64,000 nt of DNA from FEN-33 sp963768775 (GCA_963768775.1 CAVYIY010000006.1:744001-808000); one strand, 5' to 3'; positions 28,555-37,987 are shown, counted from the stretch's first letter. Numbers and translations are program-made. The notes: generated by a model from the sequence alone, not told the origin.

Positions 28555-28728
28555 ATGCCAAAGGACAGCAAGAATAGCAAGACCGGTTTCCAATCGGCCG
28601 CAGGTCTTATCCGTTATTTCGACTCCGAGGATGAGAAGGCCTTCAAAATAAATCCGCTGTTCGTGCTTGTCTTTGCAGTTGTGACCATATTTGCGGTGGA
28701 GATACTCAAGTACGTGTTCCCGGCATAG
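28555..28728 (+). CDS. secG: Preprotein translocase Sec61-beta (archaeal SecG)
   Basis: A 57-codon gene: N-terminal polar segment MPKDSKNSKTGFQSAAGLIRYFDSEDEKAFKINP followed by one C-terminal membrane helix (LFVLVFAVVTIFAVEILKYVF). GLIRYFDxE...KINP is the Sec61-beta signature just before the tail-anchored helix. The product is a non-essential small subunit of the SecYE-beta channel. An AT-rich aaaagaatataaagg lies about 45 nt before the ATG. Easily missed because of its size. Confidence 0.9.
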   Translation: MPKDSKNSKTGFQSAAGLIRYFDSEDEKAFKINPLFVLVFAVVTIFAVEILKYVFPA

Positions 28729-28750
28729 GTGCCATTGTTTCAGACTCCGA

Positions 28751-30004
28751 TCAGCCCTTGAATGATCGCAGCCCCTTACCGAACAAGCGATCTTTTCTCC
28801 GATATGAATAGGCGATCAGGGCAGGTGCTGCGAGGGTGGTGATAAGAGACATTGCCACAACCGTGGCGTAAAGCGAACCGGGGAATATCCCTGTCCCTAA
28901 GGCTATCGCCGCGATGATGATTCCCACCTCGCCCCTGGGCATCATGCCGACGCCAACGATCATCCCTGAACCCTTGCCGATCTTCCTCGCGGCGTATCCA
29001 CACCCAATGTACTTGGTCAGGATGGCCGCGAGGCTGATGAGGATTACAAGGACCATTGTCTCTGGGGCAAAGATCGAGCCCAGGCTTACATTGATCCCAA
29101 CGAGCAAGAAGAAGAACGGGACCAAGAACTCGTTGATGGGTGCGAACTTCTCCTCACAAGGCCAGGTGTCCCTGAACTCTGCGAACAACATCCCACCGAG
29201 GAAAGCCCCCACGATGGCAGCGAGGCTCAAGAACGAAGCAAGTGCGGATAACCCAAAACAGAGTATCAGCGCGAAAGGCAGTGGACTCCAATGAGTGGGC
29301 AGCAAGCTCTTTCTGCCTTTAGCATGGTTCCAACGCTCCACTGCCTTCCTTGCTTTGGGTATGAGGGTGCTTATATACATGACTATGAGAACGAATCCCA
29401 CGGCAAGCCCCGCCACAACTGCGACGTCCAATATATCCAGTGATCCGCCTATTCCCACTCCCGATACCATTGCAAGGACAATCAGTCCAAGCACGTCGTC
29501 GATCACCGCCGCAGCGATGATGACTTTTGCCTCAATCGAATCTATGACGCCTAAGTCCTTGACCACTCGGGCCGTGATCCCGACGCTGGTGGCTGTCATC
29601 GCCGCGCCCATGAACAGACCCTCCAAAAGACCGCCATTGAATACGGCGATTATTGCGAAACCAGCGAAGAACGGCAAGATGACCCCAAATGTCGCGACTA
29701 AGGCCGCTGTTCTACCTATCTTGCGCAGCTCTGAGAAGGGTGTTACAAGCCCTACCGTGAACAGAAGGAATATGACCCCCAGATCGGCGAATATCTGAAA
29801 TATCGGGAAGTTCGCCTCGCTGCTCAACTGAAGAAAAGAGAAGATGGAAACCCCACCGATGATAATGTTACTGATAGCCATGCCCATCAGGATTTCGCCG
29901 ATCACCGCCGGAATCTTAACCGCCTCGCACACAAGTCCAGCGATACGCGCGAGTAAGACCAGGAAAAATAAATCAACAAGGATGGTCCCAATATCGATAG
30001 CCAT
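28751..30004 (-). CDS. Monovalent cation/proton antiporter, CPA2 (NapA/KefB-like) family
   Basis: 417 residues and about 12 hydrophobic segments. The N-terminus MAIDIGTILVDLFFLVLLARIAGLVCEAVKIPAVIGEILMGM is typical of the CPA2 family, and MTATSVGITARVVKDLG and AAAVIDDVLGLI contain the Asp residues of the transport site (two in VIDD). No TrkA-N or TrkA-C domain. It should exchange Na+ or K+ for H+ across the membrane. ATG 30004 is preferred to 30034 because the conserved leader ends between them. The upstream leader is shared with the next transporter gene. Confidence 0.9.
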   Translation of the reverse strand: MAIDIGTILVDLFFLVLLARIAGLVCEAVKIPAVIGEILMGMAISNIIIGGVSIFSFLQLSSEANFPIFQIFADLGVIFLLFTVGLVTPFSELRKIGRTAALVATFGVILPFFAGFAIIAVFNGGLLEGLFMGAAMTATSVGITARVVKDLGVIDSIEAKVIIAAAVIDDVLGLIVLAMVSGVGIGGSLDILDVAVVAGLAVGFVLIVMYISTLIPKARKAVERWNHAKGRKSLLPTHWSPLPFALILCFGLSALASFLSLAAIVGAFLGGMLFAEFRDTWPCEEKFAPINEFLVPFFFLLVGINVSLGSIFAPETMVLVILISLAAILTKYIGCGYAARKIGKGSGMIVGVGMMPRGEVGIIIAAIALGTGIFPGSLYATVVAMSLITTLAAPALIAYSYRRKDRLFGKGLRSFKG

Positions 30005-30029
30005 AAGAAACGAAATTCGTAAGGCGATT

Positions 30030-30175
30030 TGCATAGTTAATGACTGTGTTTAGAGGATTATCACAGGAAGACAATGATTCCTGGAAGAAAGAGATGAATG
30101 TGTTGAGCTAATAGTCTAAATTGCATTAAAATTCTTCTTAGGAGCGGTTCCTATAGGGAGCACTCCCCGATCTTG
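30030..30175 (-). promoter_or_regulatory. Conserved leader, copy A, upstream of the CPA2 antiporter
   Basis: About 145 bp that aligns at roughly 70% with copy B (31426-31575). Shared blocks in mRNA orientation are AAGAAGAATTTT-ATGCAATTTAG, TTCTTCCAGGAA, a CTGT-ATAAT segment and AGTCATTAACTA, with about 27 nt between the last block and the start codon in both. It contains short inverted repeats (TTCC-A-GGAA and GGGAGTGCTCCC). It may be a duplicated promoter/operator or a leader RNA controlling cation transport. Confidence 0.6.
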
Positions 30176-30257
30176 CCCCGAAATTCTTTATTCTGGTTTG
30201 CTTTGATCCATTGTATACAACGCCCTTGACAGACATCTGCAACGCCAGATTTTCCTG

Positions 30258-31401
30258 CTAATAAGAGGGCAGTAATATTAGGAAATAGATTACCATTATC
30301 ACGATGCCAATGGGCACGCCTATTCGTGCCCATTCCCTGCTTGTAATCTTTAACCTTGCCGGCGGCAACTATGTTGGGAATATTCCCTGGAATGAGCATT
30401 CCGCCGGAAATCAGCAGACCAAGAAGGGCGCTCTTAATCTGGATCAATGAGAGTGATGGACCAATCTCCGCTGCAGTCAAGGTAGCGTTGTCAACTACGG
30501 CAGAGAGCATATTGACCCAGTACAAGCCGTAGGGTGGGATCTGTACGAAAAACCAGATGATCAAAGGCGAAAGGCCTGTTCCGAGAAGAATGAGTGCGGC
30601 GACGAAGATGAAAACCTTCACTGCCCTGAGGATAACACTTCGAAGAGTTTCCGAATACTCCGGCTGCCCAGAGCTGCACGCCGCTGTTCCATCGTCCTTA
30701 TTGTCATCGCCATTGGGCTTGCGATCGCGCTCATCGTCTTTCTCGCTTTGTCTGGAGATTCTCCTCCCTATCCATATTGCGCCAAAAAGCGCTAGAGCCA
30801 GCACGCCAATGATTACCTCAATCCCGACGATATCAATGAGATAGAAGAAACCTGCAAAATAAGGTGCGCCTGCCAGCTTATTGATTGCAATCGTTGACAA
30901 AGGCTCGCCAAGCGGTGTTAAAGCAGCCCCTAAACCAACCGCGAAGCATGCTATGATAGTCAGATCGATTTTGACTTTGCGTTCGTAGGGACAGGCCAAA
31001 ACAATCTCTGCCAAGATTACCGAGGCAACGATTACGGAGATTATGCTCGAGATGAGACCTAGCAACGTAATAATCACGAATATGAAGGCCTTTGGACCCA
31101 GCTTTATTGATAGGCGGCTTATCCCGCGATAGAATGGCTTATTGAAGTAATGTATTGCGAGACCCGCCACAAGAACAATCTGGAAGATACCCAGTGGGAT
31201 ACCCCCGATCAAAACGGGAGCCGTCAGAGCTTCCCCTATAACGCCCAGGCTCCAGAGGCCTGAGATGGTCATGGCGGCAATGCCCATGAGCAAGAAGAAG
31301 GGTTCGAGATTTCGCTCCACCACTTTGACTTTGAAAGGTAGAATAAGCACTAGAGCTAGGATGGAAAAAAGGCCTATTGCTACCGGAATATCAACGGCCA
31401 T
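30258..31401 (-). CDS. DUF1646-family putative cation/organate transporter (one-base frameshift near C-terminus)
   Basis: Polytopic protein of the ion-transporter superfamily (NhaD/ArsB/CitM relatives), with about 10 segments split by a hydrophilic cytosolic loop (RRISRQSEKDDERDRKPNGDDNKDDGTA). Motifs GLGAALTPLGEPLSTIAINK and SAVVDNATLTAAEIGPSLS match the paired re-entrant loops; GGMLIPGNIPNIVAAGK is the DUF1646 C-terminal signature. A C pair at 30354-30355 where one is expected breaks the frame. Correcting it gives KLKITSREWARIGVPIGIVIMVIYFLILLPSY, a final membrane helix ending at 30258 (380 residues). Uncorrected, the frame runs on to 30151 with non-homologous sequence. Confidence 0.85.
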
Positions 31402-31425
31402 GGGGAACGAACCAGTAACGCAGGT

Positions 31426-31575
31426 TCACGTAGTTAATGACTCCTTCTGGAGGAATTATTACAGAAAGATGATGTGTTCCTGGAAGAATGATATAAATAA
31501 CATTTATCCAATATCGCCTAAATTGCATAAAAATTCTTCTTATAGGCTGTCACTGTATAGGAGCTCCCCCGATAT
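31426..31575 (-). promoter_or_regulatory. Conserved leader, copy B, upstream of the DUF1646 transporter
   Basis: Second copy of the ~145-bp leader, ending 25-30 nt before the DUF1646 start codon at 31401. A TATA-like atttatat lies inside (about 31490-31505, minus strand). Conservation over this length and the same distance to the start codon argue for a shared regulatory function rather than a chance repeat. Confidence 0.6.
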
Positions 31576-31580
31576 TCGCA

Positions 31581-32012
31581 AACCTCATAAGTGAAATCCT
31601 TAAGGGCAGCGGGACAAGGGTGGGTTCGAGATTCCAAAGAACATGATGTCATCCCTCTCCACTTGACTCCGGACGTCGCCACCCTCTAATTGAAATGCCT
31701 CAATCCAATGCAACGACCAATGCGATAAGATCCACTTAACGCGATGATCGTTCCAGATGAACCAATTCCCTATGATGCGTCATAGAAACTAAGCCAATCG
31801 GCATCATGCACATTCTGACAGGGGAAGGGGAGGAGGCAAAGAATTCTATGCTGCGCGACCAACTGCGCCTCACGAATAGTACCAGATAAGAAGGTGCCAG
31901 CATTACTTCGACGAGTCACCTGGTTCTTCATCCTGGTGCGTCAAGAACATCAATTATGCTTCTTCTAAGAAACCAGTATTCTCGGGTCTTAAATAAAACA
32001 GATATCGTAAAT
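31581..32012. other. 430-bp intergenic region, no feature seen
   Basis: Between leader B and the end of the ABC-2 permease gene. No open frame with codon bias, no tRNA and no strong hairpin. A tRNA T-loop-like ggttcgaga at about 31622 has no matching cloverleaf. It probably holds only the terminator of the minus-strand operon's neighbours or decayed sequence. Confidence 0.5.
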
Positions 32013-32792
32013 TCAATAGAGCCTCTCCATTGTCCCCTTTGAGCGGGCGAGGTGCTCGAATATCCTTAGCATCACGTATCCCAACAGAATCGCCACCACA
32101 CCGACCAAGGCCTCAAGGGTCAGAAGGCCGGACACATCCATGATCGATGCACCGCTCACTGCCGCCCTGGCAGCCTCTGTGCCGTAGGTCATCGGCATGG
32201 CATAGGAGATCGGCTGCAGGAATGCCGGCAGGTAGGATATTGGGAAGTTCACACCGTTGAACAGCAGGCCGATGAACAGGAAGATGTTGGCGATGACCAT
32301 CGAGGTCCTGAGATACATGCCGAGCGAGCTGAGCATCAGCCCGAACCCGGTCATGGCGAAGGTCGTCATCAGGACCACCACGGCGAGGGTAAGCAGGTTC
32401 GCAGAGGAGAAGTCCACGCCGAACACGAAAGCCGCATAGAAGAAGGCGATCGCCACCGTCGCCAGGCCGTTCACGATCTGGAACATCGCCCTTCCCACGA
32501 AGATGGAGATCCGATTGGCCGGCGAGACCAGTATGGCCAGCAATGTGCCCTGCTCTTTCTCCTCGCCAGTGATGTTGCAGACGGCGAAGATGGAGACATA
32601 GGCGACGCTCTGCAAAGCGTTCCCCACGGCCACGAAAGCGACCGAGACCTCGGGGTTATTGACATATGTCGCTACGTAGACGAAGAATGCGATGTGGAAG
32701 AGGGACATGGTGAACAACTGCATGATCCACAATCCTGGGCTCAACCATGCGAATAGCGCGCGTTTGGCCAGCACCGCCGAGCTCCAGAACAC
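32013..32792 (-). CDS. ABC-2 type exporter permease (second subunit)
   Basis: 259 residues with six membrane segments and an N-terminal cytosolic stretch; the segment ITGEEKEQGTLLAILVSPANR is the conserved ABC-2 motif before helix 3, and SYLPAFLQPISYAMPMTYGTEAARAAVSG is the typical pre-C-terminal segment. With the permease encoded just upstream (gap about 30 nt) it would form a heterodimeric channel driven by the ATPase at 33606-34593. Substrate unknown. Confidence 0.88.
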   Translation of the reverse strand: MFWSSAVLAKRALFAWLSPGLWIMQLFTMSLFHIAFFVYVATYVNNPEVSVAFVAVGNALQSVAYVSIFAVCNITGEEKEQGTLLAILVSPANRISIFVGRAMFQIVNGLATVAIAFFYAAFVFGVDFSSANLLTLAVVVLMTTFAMTGFGLMLSSLGMYLRTSMVIANIFLFIGLLFNGVNFPISYLPAFLQPISYAMPMTYGTEAARAAVSGASIMDVSGLLTLEALVGVVAILLGYVMLRIFEHLARSKGTMERLY

Positions 32793-32824
32793 CCGGAGGG
32801 GATTGGCGAAGATACTCCGTCATC

Positions 32825-33640
32825 TCAGTACCTCCCCAGATTCGCATCCCTGCGAGCCCGGTAATCCACCTGCTTGAAAAGCCAGACTGCTATCACCAAG
32901 TAGCAGGCCGACAGCAAGCCCATTATCGCCAGGTCGCCCCAATAGCCTGGTGCCAAGCCCCAGGAATAATCGCTCAGGGCGGAGTAGCGTATGGCATCGA
33001 TGCCCCAGGTGGGGCCAAGCATGAATGCCAGCGGATGGGTCCAGAACGGCAGCAGGGCGATCGGAAACATCGTACCGGTTCCCACATAGATCGGGAACTC
33101 CAGCCCGTTGGTGAGCACGCTGGCGGAGCGGGTGAGCACGAAGGCGCTGCTGAACACCAGGCCGAGACAGGCCAATGATATCAATGTCATTATGAACGCC
33201 AGCAGGAACAACGGCGTATCATAGAGGTTGAGAGGGGTCTGGAAGACCGTCACCGCTATCACCAGGATGAACAGCCCGTTGAGGATGCCGATCATGCTGT
33301 TCCAGATCGCCCGGCCGGCGATGATCCAGATTATCGGCGTGGGCGTGGCGAGAACTCCCTCCAATGTGCCCCACCATCTTTCCGACTGGATGGAGAAGCC
33401 TGAAGCGTACAGGGTGTTGCCCCACATCCCCATCATCCCTCCGCCCAGGATGGCGTAGAGTACGACGTTGCCGCTTGTGGAACGGAACAGCATCAGCGCC
33501 ACCAGGGTCAGGACGAACGGCGCGATGATGTTCGGGATCAGCCATTGCGGGTCGGCGAAGAAGTGCAGCGCCTGATGCCTGAAAGCTGACCACATCGCTC
33601 GAAACCTAGCCATGCCCTTCCACCAGCCACAGATAGGCAT
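32825..33640 (-). CDS. ABC-2 type exporter permease (first subunit)
   Basis: 271 residues, six membrane segments; contains SIQSERWWGTLEGVLATPTPI, the ABC-2 signature, and LPFWTHPLAFMLGPTWGIDAIRYSALSD. The true start may be the ATG at 33616 or the one at 33595, since 33640 lies inside the corrected end of the ATPase gene (33606). Partner of the permease downstream. Probably in one operon with the ATPase and possibly nikR. Confidence 0.85.
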   Translation of the reverse strand: MPICGWWKGMARFRAMWSAFRHQALHFFADPQWLIPNIIAPFVLTLVALMLFRSTSGNVVLYAILGGGMMGMWGNTLYASGFSIQSERWWGTLEGVLATPTPIIWIIAGRAIWNSMIGILNGLFILVIAVTVFQTPLNLYDTPLFLLAFIMTLISLACLGLVFSSAFVLTRSASVLTNGLEFPIYVGTGTMFPIALLPFWTHPLAFMLGPTWGIDAIRYSALSDYSWGLAPGYWGDLAIMGLLSACYLVIAVWLFKQVDYRARRDANLGRY

Positions 33641-34593
33641 CCTCCAGTGTCGGCTCCTTCACCTTGACGCCTATGACGTTGCTTCCCTGCAGCTTGCTTG
33701 CAACTCTGGTCAGCATCTCGCCGACATCGGACACCTGCACCCTGAGCACCTGCTTGTCCTCGCACATGCATCGCGCTGACCGCTTTGACTCCAGGTATCG
33801 ATCTGACCGCATCCAGCTCGGTCTCGGTCAGCCCGAATGCCTCCACCTCGATGACCGAGGTGTCCCTGATCAGGTCCTTCAATCTCGCGGGAGTGTCCAA
33901 CGCCAAGATCCGGCCGTGAGCGATCACCCCGAGCCGGTTGCATAGCTCGTCCGCTTCGTACATGTAGTGGGTGGTGAGCAGAATCGTCTTCCCTGCCTGC
34001 TGCAGCTCCTTGACCATGTTCCTGGTGTCCCTCGCCGCCTGCGGGTCCAGGCCGATTGTCGGCTCGTCCATGAATATCAATTCCGGATCATGTATGATGC
34101 CCTTGGCGATATGCAGGCGCTGCTTCATGCCGCGGGAGTAATCCTCGACGCGCTCGTCCGCTCGGTCTTGGAGACCAACGGCCTTAAGCACCTCGTTGAT
34201 GCGCTTTTCGCGCTCCAGTATCGGAACGCCATAGAGGTCGGCGAAGTACCTGAGGTTCTGCCGGCCGGTGACGCGATAGTAAAGCCCCCTCTCGCCTCCG
34301 AGGATGAGGCCGATGCGCTTGCGCACCTCCTGAGATTGGCTGAGGACGTCGTACCCCAATACTTTGACCTTCCCCGAGGTGGGCAGGAGCAGGGTGGTGA
34401 GCACCTTGATGACCGTGGTCTTGCCGGCGCCGTTCGGGCCGAGGAGGCCGAAGAGCTCGCCCCGCTTGACCTCGAAGCTGATGTGGTCGACCGCGACGGT
34501 CTCCTTTCGCTTCTTCCGGATCAAGCCAGTGCTGGAGCGATAGACCCGCACCAGGTCCTCGACTGAAATGATGGTCTCGTCTTTATCTGACAT
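33606..34593 (-). CDS. ABC-2 exporter ATPase (one-base frameshift)
   Basis: DrrA/NodI-like ATPase: Walker A GPNGAGKTT, Q-loop LILGGERGLYYRVTGRQNL, signature YSRGMKQRLHIAKGIIHDP, Walker B LIFMDEPTIGLD, switch His in LLTTHYMYEADEL. The frame shifts at about 33768. In the corrected frame the C-terminus is EDKQVLRVQVSDVGEMLTRVASKLQG...TLEDAYLWLVEGHG, the usual accessory domain, ending at 33606 and giving 328 residues. Lies 86 nt downstream of nikR on the same strand. Confidence 0.9.
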
Positions 34594-34679
34594 CGTCCTA
34601 CAACCCCTCGAAACCTTAGCTGGATATCAACCTTTCTCAGGCAAGGGCGAGAGAGCGACATTTCGACTGATGGCGAGGA

Positions 34680-35063
34680 CTAAGACTGCACAAATTTCAC
34701 GTAGTTGATCATGTCGTCCTTCTGGAAGGACGTCACCATCTGCTGGACCAGCCTTGCCTCCCCCCGGATGATGAAGACCTCCAGGCACTTGTTGCTCTTC
34801 AGGTGCGAGTGAATCTGGGTGGGAGTGATCTGTTGGAAGTCATGTTTCAGCGCGTCCAGCACCGGAGCATTGTGCGAACTGTGGACGACGATAAGGACCC
34901 CTTCCACCTCCCCCTTCAGTGACTCGCGGTCCCGCACCTCCGCCTCCGCGCAGCGCAGGGCCACCCTCATGGCCTCGCTCCTTCCGGAAAGACCGTTCGC
35001 CTTCTGAAGGTGGTCCAGGGAGCGGAGGTTCTCCTCGCTCAACGAAATCGAGATGATGGACAT
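34680..35063 (-). CDS. nikR: NikR-family nickel-responsive regulator
   Basis: 127 residues from ATG 35063. An N-terminal ribbon-helix-helix (IISISLSEENLRSLDHLQKANGLSGRSEAMRVALR) is joined to an ACT-like metal-sensing domain. Nickel ligands fit: His in VVHSSHN, the HSHLKSNKC motif (His-x-His...Cys) and another His in LKHDF. NikR tetramers bind palindromic operators when nickel is present. Its immediate downstream neighbours are an ABC-2 exporter, not the usual nik importer, so it may control efflux or simply be adjacent. Nickel use agrees with hypC. Confidence 0.9.
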   Translation of the reverse strand: MSIISISLSEENLRSLDHLQKANGLSGRSEAMRVALRCAEAEVRDRESLKGEVEGVLIVVHSSHNAPVLDALKHDFQQITPTQIHSHLKSNKCLEVFIIRGEARLVQQMVTSFQKDDMINYVKFVQS

Positions 35064-35266
35064 CCTATGCAAGATGGAAAGCGTCCTATCTGTTCTTTGC
35101 GCCTTGGCGGTCGCATCGATCCGTCTGACGGGATTCGTGTGCCCTGGCAAGTCCAAGTGCAGACTCAGCGCGAAGGCAATGCGGCTTAATCTCGAAATCG
35201 AGCCTGTCATCGCTATTAAAATATCCAGGCAATGAGAATATTAGCCCATCAAGAGGAGATGAGAGA

Positions 35267-36181
35267 TTGGCAAAAGGGCTAGACCTCCACAAGGCGATCG
35301 ATTCGTTCCGGGTTGCTCCGGGGAAAACGATCAAGCTCAAAGAGCATGACACGGAATGGAACGGCATGGAGGGGCTGGGTAAGGTTGAGAAGGATTCGAT
35401 TAAAGAGCAGGCGGACGACCTGCTCGAGGAAAGCGTGAAGGAGCTTGCAGAGGCGCAGGGATTACTCTGGGCCAACAATCGCCATTCGCTTCTGGTGATC
35501 CTCCAAGGCATGGACGCGGCCGGCAAAGACAGCATCATCAAGCACGTCATGTCGGGGATCAACCCCCAGGGGTGTCAGGTCACCAGCTTCAAGGTGCCTT
35601 CAGAGGAGGAGCTGGACCATGATTTCTTTTGGCGCTATTCGAAGGCCCTGCCGGAACGGGGCCGCGTCGGCATCTTCAACCGCTCCTATTACGAGGAGGT
35701 TCTCGTCGTCAAGGTGCATCCGAAACTATTGGAAAGGCAGCGATTGCCAAACGGAAGGCTGGAAAAGGATTTCTGGCAGTCCAGATATGAGGACATCAAC
35801 GCATTCGAGAGGCATCTTGCCCGGAACGGCACGCTCATCGTCAAGTTCTTCTTGAACGTCTCCAAAGAGGAGCAGAAGAAGCGCCTCCTGGAAAGGACAG
35901 ACGACCCGGCGAAGCGCTGGAAGTTCTCGGCGGCCGACCTTGCCGAGCGCAAGTATTGGGATTCCTATATGAAGGCTTTCGAAGAGGCGATCAACTCGAC
36001 CAGCACCGAGAGCGCGCCCTGGTTCATCATCCCGGCCGACCACAAATGGATTGCCCGATCGGTAGTGGCCAGCATCCTCGCTTCCGCTATCGGGACGCTC
36101 AAGCTCGAGTACCCTAGGCTGACCGACGAGAAGAATCGTGAGCTGGAAGAGGCGCGCAAGCGGCTGATGTCCGAGACGTGA
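35267..36181 (+). CDS. ppk2: Polyphosphate kinase 2 family protein
   Basis: 304 residues; a TTG start at 35267 is supported by a strong gaggagatga element 6 nt upstream. Walker A-like GMDAAGKDSIIKHVMSGINPQG, the GIFNRSYYEEVLVVKVHP segment with Walker B character, and the lid RTDDPAKRWKFSAADLAERKYWDSY are diagnostic of PPK2. It moves phosphate between polyphosphate and nucleotides; AMP, ADP or NDP preference (class I, II or III) cannot be fixed here. Single-domain form. Head-to-head with nikR. Confidence 0.94.
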   Translation: MAKGLDLHKAIDSFRVAPGKTIKLKEHDTEWNGMEGLGKVEKDSIKEQADDLLEESVKELAEAQGLLWANNRHSLLVILQGMDAAGKDSIIKHVMSGINPQGCQVTSFKVPSEEELDHDFFWRYSKALPERGRVGIFNRSYYEEVLVVKVHPKLLERQRLPNGRLEKDFWQSRYEDINAFERHLARNGTLIVKFFLNVSKEEQKKRLLERTDDPAKRWKFSAADLAERKYWDSYMKAFEEAINSTSTESAPWFIIPADHKWIARSVVASILASAIGTLKLEYPRLTDEKNRELEEARKRLMSET

Positions 36182-36208
36182 GGACATCATCCAGAAGAGC
36201 CAGACCGC

Positions 36209-37987
36209 TTAGACGATCCTCTCCAGCTGGTCGATGAACTCCTTGGCCTGCTCCATCCCCTTCTGCCAGAACTCATCTGTGTAGATGTCGAAGCCGATCT
36301 CCTTGGCCAGTTCGGTGGGAGAGCGGCTCGACCCCGCCGACAGGAGCTTTCTGAGCTTGGGGACGAAGCTCTCCCCTTCCTCCCGGTACAGCCGGTAGAG
36401 GGAGAAGACGAAGAGCTGGGCGAACACGTAGGGATAATTGTAGAAGCGGTAGTTGGGGATGTAGTAGTGCATCTTCATGGTCCACTCCCAGCGCATCTCC
36501 GGCAGCCAATCCATTGCGTCGCCGTAGACCGAATCCCGGGCGGCCACCCATAAGTCTGACACCGTCTCGCCGTCCAGGAACTTGCCCGCTTGCACGCTGT
36601 CGTACATGCTCCTCTCGAAGAAGTAGCGGGCGGTGACCTGGAACGCGGCCATACCGAACTCGTCCATGATCGTCGCCAGCACCGCCTGCCTCTCCGCGTC
36701 GCTCTTCGCCGCCTGGAGCAGACAATCGGTCAGAAGCAGCTCCCCGAAGATGCTGCCGCATTCGGCGATGCAGCTGCCGATCTCGTAATTGCTCGGCTTC
36801 TGCGCCCTCGACCCCAGATAGGCATGGACGCCGTGGCCGAGCTCGTGCGCTTGCGTGTAGACGTCGTTGATGGTGCCATTGAACGATTGCATGATGAAAG
36901 CGGACTTGCCTGCAAGCCAGGTGCTGCAGAACGCTCCGCTCTCCTTGCCCTTGCGCACCTCGCCGTCGATGTGGCGCTTCTGGTACATCTCGTCCACGTA
37001 CTCCCCGAATTGCCGGTCGAAGCGGGAATAGGCGGAAACGATCAGCTTCCGGGACTCGTCCCAATCATAAACCTTGCTCGGCGCGGAGGGGAGGGGCGCG
37101 ATCACGTCCCAGTTGCCCAGCTTAGGCAGGTTCATCAGCTTCGCCTTGAGCCGGAGGTAGCGGCGGTACAGGTCCACGTTCTTCATCATGGTGCGCATCA
37201 GCGCGTCTATCGCCCCCTGGTCGATGTCGTTGGCGATCAAGCTCTGGGTCATGGGGGTGGGATACTTGCGCCATTCGCACATGTGCAAATGGTCGGAGCA
37301 AATGGCACGGATGGCGCTCGACCATACGATATGGTCCTTGCTCAGGTCGTGGTAGACCACCTGGTTGGCCTGCTTCCGCAGCGTTCGATCGTGATGCTGG
37401 TAGAAGCTGATGATTTCCCCGTAGGGCAGCGTCCTCTCCTTCCCGTCGACCATCAATTCAAAGGTGCGGGTGCTGAGCCAGTCGCCTTGAAGCTGCGACC
37501 AGGCATGGACGCCGTTCTGGTCCTTGGCCATCACCAGCCGCTCCTCGGACTCGGAGAGCAGATGCGGGATCACCCGGTAAGCTCGTTCAAGGTAGTGCTT
37601 GTATTCCTTCACGGCCGGATCGTCGATGATCGCGGGATTGGAAGCGAGCAGCCTGCCCATCTCGATGTCCATGAACGCCAGCTGCTGACCGATCCTGGTG
37701 CCTGCCTTGCGCGCTGCATTGTGAAGATGCTGGGACACGACATCGGTGGTATCGGCGGAGTAGCGGAGGGCGCAATAGCTCAGGATGCCCTCGATGTCCA
37801 AGCTTAACTTGTCCTTCTCCTCCAGGAGCTGCAGGAGGCCTTTGGCGTCCAGGGAGACGATCTTCCCTTGATACTTCTCCCTCCAGCGACCGGCCTGCTG
37901 CACGGCCTCCTCCAATCTCTTTACGATCCAATCCGGTTCAGTGCTTTGCACGAGCTGTGACAGGTCCCATCTCATCGCTTCTGACAT
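36209..37987 (-). CDS. pepF: M3-family oligoendopeptidase (PepF)
   Basis: 592 residues, cytosolic zinc peptidase of the thimet/oligopeptidase F group. The zinc site is AHELGHGVHAYLG with the downstream Glu in IAECGSIFGE. The C-terminal YYIPNYRFYNYPYVFAQLFVFSLYRLYREEG is the conserved substrate-cradle segment. It degrades short peptides. The start MSEAMRWDLSQLV is typical. Convergent with ppk2; no partner gene. Confidence 0.94.
   Translation of the reverse strand: MSEAMRWDLSQLVQSTEPDWIVKRLEEAVQQAGRWREKYQGKIVSLDAKGLLQLLEEKDKLSLDIEGILSYCALRYSADTTDVVSQHLHNAARKAGTRIGQQLAFMDIEMGRLLASNPAIIDDPAVKEYKHYLERAYRVIPHLLSESEERLVMAKDQNGVHAWSQLQGDWLSTRTFELMVDGKERTLPYGEIISFYQHHDRTLRKQANQVVYHDLSKDHIVWSSAIRAICSDHLHMCEWRKYPTPMTQSLIANDIDQGAIDALMRTMMKNVDLYRRYLRLKAKLMNLPKLGNWDVIAPLPSAPSKVYDWDESRKLIVSAYSRFDRQFGEYVDEMYQKRHIDGEVRKGKESGAFCSTWLAGKSAFIMQSFNGTINDVYTQAHELGHGVHAYLGSRAQKPSNYEIGSCIAECGSIFGELLLTDCLLQAAKSDAERQAVLATIMDEFGMAAFQVTARYFFERSMYDSVQAGKFLDGETVSDLWVAARDSVYGDAMDWLPEMRWEWTMKMHYYIPNYRFYNYPYVFAQLFVFSLYRLYREEGESFVPKLRKLLSAGSSRSPTELAKEIGFDIYTDEFWQKGMEQAKEFIDQLERIV

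Noticed and set aside
28751..30034. Start of the CPA2 antiporter at ATG 30034
   Set aside because: It would place part of the conserved leader inside the gene; ATG 30004 gives the family N-terminus.
30151..30257. The DUF1646 frame continuing to 30151
   Set aside because: The last ~65 codons do not resemble the family and overlap the leader of the next gene; the corrected frame ends at 30258 with a membrane helix.
31600..31640. A tRNA-like T loop (gggttcgagattcc)
   Set aside because: No acceptor or anticodon stem can be drawn around it.
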